Assembly (NCBI RefSeq): GCF_949628215.1
Contig: NC_134278.1
Location: 41,475,691 to 41,539,690, forward strand
DNA: 64,000 bases
Reading direction: 5' to 3'
From: Phalacrocorax aristotelis
Lineage: Eukaryota > Chordata > Aves > Suliformes > Phalacrocoracidae
Shown: piece after piece, positions 25,670 through 36,800 of the stretch
How the letters are laid out: the number at the start of each line of letters is the position of its first letter
How positions within the stretch are numbered: position 1 is the stretch's first letter
Program-made: the position numbers and the translations under genes
Notes under the pieces: generated by a model
Databases searched by the model: none
The model's input: the letters and a program-made list of their open reading frames with translations, nothing else
Told to the model about the DNA's origin: nothing

Positions 25670-27793
25670 CTTCCGGAGGGCGGCCCTCTGCGGCGGCGGG
25701 GGATGGCTCCGCTGGGGAGCGGTGCCAGCCTCCCCTGCTGTCTCACGGAGCCGAGAGCTCGCCCTGTGCGCGGCTCCCCTGGCCGCCCTCTCGCCCTGCC
25801 CGGTTTCCCTCCTCCCGCGGAGCTGACTGCCGTCGCTAGGGGAGGGCCGCAGGGCACGGCGTTTTGCCCCGACGCCCCCCGGATCAGGGTCGTGGTCTCA
25901 GGCACAGAGCCCCGGCCGCGGGCGGTGACTAACCCCGACAGGTGGCTCAGGCTGGGGAGGAAGCACGCCCGGCATTGCATTTCCACGTCACCCTCCCCGG
26001 CCGCAGCCAGCTGACGAAGCCCGAGCGCAGACCCAACGCGCTCACGATGCTTCCAGCGGGGGTTGGCAGCGGGATCGCCCGGAGCAGGACGCGGACTTAA
26101 GCCTGGGGGCTTCCCGGGAGAGGCGCCGGGGCCGCCCCACGCCCGCCCCGCAGCAGCAGCGGGGCCGGGCCCTCCGCGCCCAGCCCACACCAGGTGAGCA
26201 CGGCCGCCGCTCCCGCGGCCCAGGCGGCCTCTTGCGGCCGCCCCTCTCCCGCCGCGGCCGTTGCGGGAGGGCCGGGTGGCGGCGGGGGGACTGCCGGCCG
26301 CGGCATCGGGCTGCCTGACCACCGCTGGGCAGGAGCCCCTCGGCCTGCCAGGCAGGGGAAGGCGGGGGGAGCCCCGCTCGCCCCACCCAGGTCTCCGGGG
26401 GCAGCGCGGCGGGATGGGGCCGAGACAGGGACCGTGACCGCGACCAGGTGCGGGGGGCGGGCTGGGAAGGGGCGGGGCGATGGCGGGGAACGGGGCGCGG
26501 CCGCCTCACGCTCTTCGCTTTGGCGCCAACTGCTTCAGACCGGGGGGTGGGTTTTGCCGACGTCGCGGCCGGGGACGTGCGCTGCGTCTGCGGCGGTTGG
26601 CTGCCGCAGCCAAGAGCCCCGCCCACTCGGTGCCCGGCCTGCGGGACCAGCGGCAGCGGCGGTGACCTGCGGGGTGTCGCGGGCGGTGGGCCGCGGCGAG
26701 GTAGCTGACCGGTGGGTGAGGGTCGCGGGTCGCCTGGCTTGCCTGCCGCGTGGGGGCTTCTTCTTTCCTCGCCTCCCCTCCTGTCCCTTCTCCTCCCCGC
26801 CGGCCCGGCGGGGGGCTCGCGCCGCCTCGCTCCGCGCGGGCGCCGCTCCCCTCCCCCAGCGCCGATCCCACTGTCCGGTTCAGTTTGGTTCGGCTCGGCT
26901 CGAGCTGGTTCGTGCTGGCCCGGTGGTGCCCACCCCGGGCTCTCCCTATTGGCCCTCCTCCCCCACCCCTCCCTCCCGGGCGCACCCCTCCCCGCCGGCC
27001 GTTGCGGGGTGCCGCTCCCGGGCCGCCATCGGCGCCTCTCCCGCCCCCGACCCCCGAGGCGTCCCGGGCACTCCCGCCGTGACAGTAATCGGGGCAGGCG
27101 GGATCCCCTTCCCGCCTGGGCAGGGGGGCGAGGCCTGGGGAGCGGGTAAGGGCCGCTGCCTCTGCTTGTACCCGCACCCTAGCCTTCCCTGCGCTCTTCC
27201 TTCCCGGGCAGCGGCGGCCTCGGCTGCCGCCTCCCTCCAGAGGGGCCGGTGTACCGGAGCCACAAGTGTGTGTGCTTGTAAAGTCCTGCAGGAGCTGTTG
27301 TGGCGGATGCTGTACGTCCTGTGGCCGAGCATGGCTGTGTGCCTTGGCAGGCAAATCGTTTCTTGCCTGCTACCGCTCGTTTTTGGTTTGCCTGGTGGTG
27401 TCGAATGGGGGAATGTGCCTTTAAACGCTCAGCAGAGGAGAAATCGGAATTAACAACTCAGATTATTTTAACTGGTTAAGAATTACATTCAGATAGAATG
27501 CATGCCAAAATTTCTTTATAGGATCTTTACTTGATACCTGTGGATAAAAGATGCAGCTGAAGATCCTCTTCAGAATGCCTATTTACAGGACACATAATTT
27601 CTTTTATTGATAGAGCTCTGCATTTGTTATCTCCCTGTAAGACTTTCCTCATCCTAGCGCTGGGTTTTGTTGAAGAGCCAGCTACACAGGTACCCCATGT
27701 GTAATTGACTTATTTCAAGACGCCTCTGTTTTACAATGTTGTTCTGAAACTGTCAATTAATCTGTTGTCTTTCCTCTGGTATTTTACTCCTAG

Positions 27794-27808
27794 ATGGGGA
27801 AGCCATAG
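27794..27808 (+). promoter_or_regulatory. Four-codon upstream ORF in CASP8AP2 5' leader
   Basis: The exon carrying the CASP8AP2 start follows acceptor TCCTAG at 27793. Its first three bases are ATG, opening M-G-K-P-stop, which ends 12 bases before the main ATG. If translated it could reduce or gate initiation. Confidence 0.6.
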
Positions 27809-27820
27809 GGAGTTTGTATC

Positions 27821-27869
27821 ATGGCAACAGATGAGGATGGACTTGGACTATTTGATATCCGCTATGGTG
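27821..27869 (+). CDS. CASP8AP2: CASP8AP2 coding exon 1
   Basis: Encodes [16 protein letters not shown] plus one base, donor GTG|GTAAGA. Corresponds to the acidic human N-terminus with its SLFDVF motif (here GLFDIR). Confidence 0.92.
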
Positions 27870-30800
27870 GTAAGATATGTTAAATTACTTTCTGGTTTGC
27901 AGTATAATAACACAAGCAATCTTATGAAAATAAAAAGGTCCAAAAATAACTTGGATAACAAAATGGCAACAAATTAAGTTAGGACAAATACTGATGAGCT
28001 TCAACTGTAACTAAATGGCTGTGGGACAGTATCATTGTAAGCCATATCCCATTAGTAACGTTGGATTTTAAACCATAACTGTGTGCTTTGGATTTCTGAT
28101 ATGTTTTGAGGGGATGCCTGAAACAGGTCTCTCCCCTGTGTTTTACAGTGTATAATTCAATCTTCGCTGATCTTAATGAAGCGTGTAGTTGGACAGTTAG
28201 GAGGCTTGTTTCTTTGTTTGCTATTTGTAAAAGCAAATGTGCAGTCATGTGGTATAGTACCAGCAATCAAGGTACTCTAACATTATTTCCAGCTCCGCAG
28301 TTGATTGATCTGATGAATATTTGTGAGATTCCTAGCTTCAGAAGGACTGTGGATATTGATATTTTTCTTTTTAGTAATATTTGTTGCAGAACTGCACGGA
28401 TTCACATAGAGGAGATGAGAGTGATAACAGGCATTGGAAAAAGACGTGAAGAGAGTCTGAGGAGGTTTAGATTAAAATACTTTTACAGAACCAGTTAGTG
28501 TGTGAATAGTTGGCAATACTAAAGCAAATTCTTTGAACTGTGATAGACTGTTACAATATTTCTGTTAAGTGAGAAATGTTTCTTTTAACATTAGTGGGTT
28601 TATCATTCTAATTCTTTTATTTTTATTTCCAAGCTGTATAACTTTTTATTCAGTGTATTCTAGAAAACAGTTTCAAATTCAGATCAAGTTGGCTTAGTTT
28701 GTAATTTTAAGTTATATTTGTACTTAAAGCCATATAATTTTCTTCAGGCATAGTTCTTTTAGTATTCAGGAGGTGATCTTACAAGGCTGTCTTTGCTCAC
28801 TGGTGACTAAAGATCTTTTCTTCACAGTAGCAGTAGCTTGCTGGGTAAAATTCCCGTCTTTTACTCATCTGTGCTACTACTTTTACTACTCTCTACTGGT
28901 CTAGGATCACAGCTACACTTACTTAGTGGGAAACTTAGAGGTTGGAGTTTACTAAATGTTTACTTTTTTTTTACTTTCCTTTAGCTGAAGCGTCCCCTTT
29001 CAAGGAAGGTGATGAGAGCTCAGTGGATATTTATGATGGCTTGGACAATGGTTTGACAGTTCCTGGTAGGTTGATTGTATCTTGCTGCTTGGCTCGGAGC
29101 ATTATAGGGTCTCTGTGCTTCTTAGGCTGATTTCAAGTAAAACAACAGTTACCTTTAAGTTTACATTTCGTGGTGTAACATATGCTTCAGTGAGCTACTT
29201 GTTTAAATTCAAGACATAAGTTACACTGTATAAATACAGCAGAGAATTATTGAATCTATTAGTTGAATGATTATGAGATGGTTTTTGTGTGATACTGGCT
29301 ATTTTAAGAGACTTGGGCATATAAAGGCGTGCAGAGAAACCTCAACTATTCTAACTGTGCCTTGATACAGGATGTTTTACCTTGGAAAAAGCACCTTTAT
29401 TTTGTAGTTTTTAAATACCTTCAGGACCAGAACTGACAGTCAATGTTCACTAAATCCCCAGTGAGATCTCCAAAACATACATTTTGTGGGATACAGTACA
29501 TTCAGCAGGTGCTTTTAACCTTTTGTTATTCCCCCAATAATTTCACATGCTAATGTAAATTAATTTCCTCTTTTAACTTCTTTGACGGTAAGAGAGAAAT
29601 GGACACAGCACGTGTTCTTTTTAGGAGTTTTAGTGTATCATTTAATGAAATGCTGTTTCTAGTATTTAAGCAATGATTTCTCTACTGACCTAACTACTGT
29701 AAGGCCATTGAATTTTTATTGAGGGACTATACTATATCCTACAGAGGTAAAGCATCTATACAACTTTTTTGCGCTTTCCATTTTGTATTTGTTACAATAT
29801 ATAAGAGTATTCTCTGAGTCTCTATTGCACATACTGAGATGCCTTGTGTAGTAAATATAAAAGATGCAAATAACACAATGCAAATATTTTATATAGTCTA
29901 GTTCTGAGGGATGTTTTTTTTTAATTTGAAGAGAATTGGTGAGATTTTTGCTCTATACAGATAGGATGTTATTTGCTTGTCGTCTTGCATTGTGATAATA
30001 ATACTGTTTGCATTATGGTATTGTCCAAAGAATTGAAACACAGCTTTGATAGCTAACTTCATTTATTTGTCTGCAAATGGATCTGTATAAGTCAGGTCCT
30101 GTCAGTAACAAGTATTTGGTGAACAGAGCACACAGGTTGATTTGAGGAAAAAAGCACTGTTATCTAAATAATTGGGGTGTTTGGGTGTTGGGTTGGTTTT
30201 GGGTTTGTTTTTTGTTGTTGGTTTTTTTTCTTTCTTTCATTTGTTTGGAACTAAAGCTAGGGAGTTTACGTTTGTGAGGAAATATATAGCAGCAAAGAAC
30301 ATTTATTCAGCACAAGAAGCATGGTATTCAACCCTGTACCAACTCCACAGTAACTCCATTTGATTCTGATCAGTTGATCCATGTCTGTGAATGTATAGGT
30401 CATTGGCATCTGAGTATTCTTTTTCTCAATTTTTTTTTTCAACTGCAAATGTTTCCAAGGTGAAGTATGGCCAAAAGCGGAATGAATTGTAGGATGCGCA
30501 TATTTATTCCAGGTTTTTGCTATTTCTTGGCTCTGGAATTGTGGAACTCGGATCACTGCTAAGGTGTAGCCCTTCTTGCTTTGTAAATTGGGTAGATTTA
30601 CTGTGAGTTAACTCTCCTCTGACCTAAAACAACTAATTAGTCACAAAATGCACACATCTTTGTTGTTAGGTGTCCTCTGTATCTCTTAATTTTTCTAGCA
30701 CAATGTTTGCAGTTCAGTTGAACTTTAATTTTCATCGTCACCTTTCATATTGATGTAAATTGGATCAAGTATTTCCAATAAAACTAACAAATGTTGAAAT

Positions 30801-33800
30801 TCAGGATAGGAATTTTTCCAGATAAAGTCATATGTTTCTTCTGTGACACAATGCAATCTGGCTAGAAAAATACCTTTCTCTTCATGTAACGGATTTTCTT
30901 TCTGCAGACAACTCTGCTCCAAATTCTACACCAGCTGGAAACAGCTTAAATTTGTTTGATGAGATATTAATTGAAGAAGGGACTGCAAAGGAAGCATCCT
31001 ACAACGAGGTTTGTATTAATCTGACAGGGATAACTCTGGTTTTTTATTCCAAATTTTGTTGCGTGAAGTTCAAAAAACATTGTCAGTATGGTCACATTAT
31101 TGGAAAAATAGGGAAACTTTTTAAATAAGTAAGAACAAGACTGTACTAATAAACTGTTATGTCAGCAAGTTTATCAGAATAAGTGAATCTCTCAGTCTGT
31201 GACACAGTGTGTTCTCATGTGATGTCCTTTGCATGCGGTTCATGTGTCAGCTTCATTATGAGACAATGTACTGTAATTTCCTTCTAGTTAAATGTCTTTT
31301 TAAACGTCTGATGCAAAGCTAGTCTTGACATTTCTCCCAACAAACTTTACCAGACTAAAGCAGATGGGTCATGGATTAGTTTTATGTGTCATTAAATTTT
31401 CTCCTTGAGAGTGAAGTCAGCCATGTAGTAGGCGACCGCTTGTAACAAATCAGCAGAACGCTTACTCGTGTAGCATCACCTCTCCTGGTCCGTAAGACAC
31501 ATTTTAACTAGCTTGAGCTTTGGAGTAAGTGGGAAGACATCCACAAATATAATGCTCTATAGAAGAAGCAGGAGAAAACCTCCAGGAGTCTACTAAGTGA
31601 TGAAAATGTCCCTTTGGAAGCTTGAAAGCGGTTGACTGTTAAGTATGACGATAGGGAAGTTGACTGTTCTTCTGTGAAATTTTTGTCACCATCTACTTTT
31701 TAAGAAGGGCTCATGCCAAATGTATTTTATTTAGTTCTGTGATTTCAACAGGAGCATGTCCCTTGCAGTCTATTTTTGCAGTCCAGGTTTGTTTGTAATA
31801 ACTTTGTGTTGTGTTTTTCCTTATCTGTCTTGTATAAAATCTGACAAACAAGTCCCCATCTGTAGGGCTCAGAACTCGTGTTCCTGAACTCATGTTTTTA
31901 ATTTCTCAATAATATGGCTTCCTGTTACTCTCTTGCCTATTACTGTTGGGCAAGCACGCATAGATTTCCTCTTATCTGAGTCGTCATGATGTTTGAGAGA
32001 CTTGTATACCTGTTGGAGCATATTGAAGCTTTTGTTTTTTAAATGTGGCTTTAATATGTTACTTCTGGAAAAAACCCAGACCTTTGTAATACATGTTACT
32101 GTGTTAACTAACTATAAATCTAGAGGAGTAACTTTTCTGTGTAAGTTCACTTCTGTGCTGTGAACTCTTCTCTCTTTGACAGTTGCAGGCAGAGTATGGA
32201 AAATGTCAGCAGCAAATTAAAGAGTTGATGAAGAAATTTAAAGAAATACAGGCACAGGTACTGTAGTTCAAAGGGCAACATTGGCAAGATTTATATAAAG
32301 CAAACTCAATATTGCTTTGAGAGAGGGTTAATTTAATCTGCTTTCCAGAATTAAGCCACTGCGTGGATGGTTTGTAAAGCACCTCTGTAGGTGCTGGGAG
32401 CTTGTTCTGCCTAGGATAGTTGCTAGGATAGCCTGCTGGCAAAATCAGTAGGTAAATCCATTTGTTTCACAATGTTGTGTACAGTAGGACTTCAGTTGCT
32501 TGAAAGCTATGTTCTGTCTCCTTAATTAGAAAATAAGAACGTCAAATGAATAGTTACTAGAAAGGTATCCAATTCTCTTGTTTTTTTTAAAAAACAGGTC
32601 TTTAATGCACTAGGGAGAGGGGTTGCAAAGGTACCTGAGCTGTCATTAGAACTGGAAGAGGATGTCTGTGTTGCCTTGAGTGTAGTGCCATTTTGATAAG
32701 GCTGAATGGCTCTTCAACATGAGCTAGCATGCCCATGCTGTGCCGTTCTCTATAGTCAGATTATCTTGGGCAATTCTGGAACATGCTGTACTGTGTATTA
32801 CAGACAAGTCCCAAAGGTTCTATGCTTTCTAAGGTTCTAAGCATCTTCTGCCTATTGACACTTCTGTATTGTTTTCACAAAACTTGTCTGCCTTCCTGAG
32901 CAGGCTTTGCTGAGGGCAGTTATTTAAGAGAAGGGGCTACCTGTAGGATTGACAGATGTTCTAGAGCATCATATCTAGAAATATTAGAATGATAGACCAC
33001 CCAAAGTTTTGACACCTTGGATGTAATACAATTAGCCTCTTTCTCTGAAAGTGCTTAAAAGCTACATCTCTCATTTGACACAGTGACCAGCAAAGCAATA
33101 GAAGGGGTAAAAGAAAGAAGCAAAGGGGGGATTACAATTTTTAGCTCCGTGGTTACTTCGTTTATGGCATATTTGAGTTTTAATAAATTGTATGCTTAAA
33201 ACATCTTAAATAATTATCAGGGACTCAAACAAGAGCATAAAAGTGAATGATGGTTTCATTTTTATTTTTTTTTTTAAAAAAAGCTCCTTTGGATCTCAAT
33301 ACTTCTGACTTAATTCTGACTTCTCCAAAACAGTTTCTGGATGTTCTACTGTCAGTTTGCATATGGTGGGACTTTTACTAATGATTGTCTTGCAAAGCTT
33401 TTCATTACATATTTGGATACCCAAGCTAATTCTAATTTTTTCTCTCTCCCTCCCTCTCTCTCTCTTGTTATCTTTTTTTGTGGATATTTAAAATAGAATG
33501 TCATTCTACAGAATGAAAACCAAGCTCTCAAAAAGAATATTTCAGCACTTATCAAAACAGCAAGAGTGGAAATTAACCGTAAGGATGAAGAAATCAGTAA
33601 TCTCCATCAAAGGTACAACTAGACTGTGGGACTGAAAACATGCTTTTTGCCTGATCGTGTTTATATACTTGTAAGAAACTTTTGTGCGTGTATTTTAAGT
33701 GAAACTAATGAAGTTAACCATAACTACGTAAATAATTGTTTTTGTGGCTTACTGCAGCTACAGTCAGAGGAAGTATGTATGTATCTAATTTGCTTGATGA

Positions 33801-36800
33801 GGTCTTTAGCTTCTAATTAAGAAAACGAGGAATCCAAAGGGTGACCATTTGCTTGAATTATTTTTTTTGTTTTGTTTAATCACCCATTCCTGGTGGGTTA
33901 TTTAACCATCTTGCATGTTTCAAAGCAGGTGTTATCTTAACGCAGTTCAGCTTCAGAACTAGTCTATTTTATGGTCTCAGACATGAATTCTTTGGAAGTT
34001 TTCAGGCAATAAATGAAGAGACTATATAATGTTTCCATGGCAAGATAGGAAAGCCCTGTCTCCAATGGCTGGGGGTAGCAGTAGAGAATTCTTGGTAATT
34101 TCTGTATACTACTAATCTTACTGCAAGGAGTTGAAAATATTGAAGTAGGGATGGGAGAGTAGCTGAATTTAAGGTTTCTGAACCACTTGAAACTAGAGCG
34201 GGAGCCCCAGCTTATCACAGGGTCACCTGCTGGTCATTTGTGTGACATCAGCCACATCATTGGTTTGTGTGTGTTTCAGTGTGACCATTTGCTATTTTCT
34301 TGCTCCAAAAGTGTCATAAAGAAGGCTCATTCCACGTTACTGTGCTAGAGGCTATATATATATTAACAATATGATATTTTTTTCTAATACTGAAAATGAC
34401 CAGATATGATCTGATGGAGGTCAAGAGGTTTTAATGTGTAACTTCCAGTTGACTGACTTTGACATGACAGCTGTCATTTTCACACCTATGAGGGTAGTAT
34501 TCTGGGTTTTAAATTGAGTTGTTTGAAAAATATTTTCTTGTTTTGAATACTCACCCTCATTAAAGAGTTTACAAACTCCATTGCAATACCTTCTGATGGT
34601 GATGAAAAACAAGGTATTTGATCTAGGTTTTTTGGAGGTATCCATCATGGAAAATTGTGGGGAAGTGGCATTCAGAACTTAGAACTATGCCTTGCCTGCT
34701 GCATGGTCGATAATGAATTAGCTCATCCTAAGCAACCTACCTATCTGTAAAGGCTACCTCAAAGATAATATCTTTGAGGGAAATTGTTAGTGCTTATCTC
34801 CAAAAAAAAATATAATCAAACCAAACTAAAAAAAAAAAACTAAAACCCTCCCTTGGATACAATTACATTCATCACACACACATGCAGATTTAATAGCCAG
34901 CCTAAAGCGTGGTGAAGACTTGTCAGTATAGTTCAAAATTAGAGAGACATAGGAGAGCGTTTTGGATTACAACCGCTGCAGCGTTGTTTTAGTTCAGTGT
35001 TCAGTTCACATCACAATGTCATGTTTTTGGAGTAGAGCCAGTTGTATGAGGTGATCGTTACATATTTAAATTTACTGTATCAGCCCATAGGAAGTGTGTA
35101 GTTCATAAAGCAAGAACAACCCCATTTTGTATTGGAGATAAATACAGAATTACTTTACACTTGAACTTATTCCTTACAACTGGACACCGAATCAACATAG
35201 AATTTCAGGCCAAAACCAAACATCTGTGTGTAGCAGCCACTTCATTCTCAACCCTCTAAAAAAGGAGCCATACATTTTAGTGGTTTGCTGCCATTGTTTG
35301 TTGGTATGACTTTTGCTTCTGTTTACTTCGCATTGGTTAGGCACAATCATTCTTCTGAGATAGTGTAGAGTATTTAAGAAGGTTGCCATTGCCTTTAATC
35401 ATGTCATTTTAATGAAATGTTTTGTTGAACATGGCAGAAAAGTGTCTGTCTGCATGGATTTTTTTGTTTGGTTGGGTGTTTTTATTTTTTCTGGTATCTT
35501 TGAGTTTTGTCAACAATGAGTAAGAATTCAGGCTACATGTGCGCTTTTTATTTTAATTTTTTTCTTTTTATTATGATGACCTTGCACCAGTAACATATGG
35601 CCTTGATGAGGCTTGATTATTGTATTTACTACTTGTTTTCTCCAGCTTGCAGCAAGTTCCAAACATAGTAGCTTATTTGCTTCTTGGGTAGAGTAAACAC
35701 AGTCACATTATACCTATTATTTTGGTTGCCAGTTTACCAAATAGTGAACTATTGAATTGCTCTTTTTTCATTATTATTCTTTTTTAAAATCACTGTTGCT
35801 GTAAAGAACTTCTTTTTTCCTAGGGGAAAGCTGTCTCTATTGCTGGACAATGAAATACTAATTTGAACTAATGGAGATGGTAATACAGACCCAGTACAGT
35901 ATCTTTCCACAGGTCTTGCTTTTTCTTTAGATGAATTTATTTGGAAAATATGTATACAAATTCTATTCTTTAAATGAGTGCTAATGGAAATTATTTAACT
36001 TCTGGTTTTATCCCATATTTTTTTTCAACTTGAAGCTGAAAGTATGAACAATTTTTAGAGAGATATGGATTCACTAGAATTCGGCTTTACTTATGTTTAA
36101 ATAAATTTCAAAACTAAAATTAGGTTTTTTTCTTTCTATAAATAGGCTATCTGAATTTCCTAATCATCGAAGTAGCTTCACCAGAACATACCTCCCAGGC
36201 TCAAATAATGGAAGGTGCTCTGAGATATGTAAAACAAAAGATTCCAAGTTCCGACCGTCTGATTTAGGTGACAGTATAAAGATGGAGCACAGAATGAAAA
36301 ATGACTCTTCAAAAGATACACATCACAGTTACTCATCTCATAATGTGGACAACGGGAAGTCTAGCTCTGAGAAAAGGAACACTCCACATTTACTGAGATA
36401 CCCTCCTGAAGAGCTCTGCAATGATGGTGCTCATACATGCCTACCGAACTATGACCATAGTTCCAACAAGGATAACAGAAAGGAAAGAAAAGAAACAAAA
36501 AGTAATGAACAGTATAGTAGGGGAAATGCCCACAAACACAAGAGAGAAGTACATCAGAGCACTGGAAACAGTGGTAACTGTAACAGTGGTGACAGTGAAG
36601 AGGGGAATTCAGATCCTCAGCAAAAGCTGAAGACTGTTTCAGAGAAGGCTAGTAAAAATGAGTCGCAACAAAAACGTCAGAGTATAAAACTGAAATGCAG
36701 TCCAAGTGTAGAAAGGCGAGCAGAAAGGGATGTTTCTTCCTGGGAGAAACTAACTACCAGTAAAGACAGATTTCAAACAAGAGGTGAATTGTATGCTGAT

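Larger units (their letters stand above)
24980..27300. promoter_or_regulatory. CpG island between the divergent genes MDN1 and CASP8AP2
   Basis: An abrupt change to GC-rich, CpG-dense sequence with runs such as GCGGCGG and several GC boxes (GGGCGG, CCCCGCCC). It holds MDN1 exon 1 and most likely the non-coding first exon of CASP8AP2. A CCAAT box in reverse (CTATTGG, near 26946-26952) and a strong plus-strand donor, GCGG|GTAAGG (exon end near 27145), mark one possible CASP8AP2 exon 1. CCAG|GTGAGC near 26191 is another. I cannot choose between them. Long open frames across the island come from lack of AT-rich stop codons and are not taken as genes. Confidence 0.88.

Noticed and set aside
26194-27453. 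419-codon open frame on the plus strand across the CpG island, and overlapping long frames on both strands at 25.0-27.3 kb
   Set aside because: Several frames are open at once on both strands, as expected where GC-rich sequence lacks stop codons. Composition is Pro/Ala/Arg/Gly noise and no homologue comes to mind.
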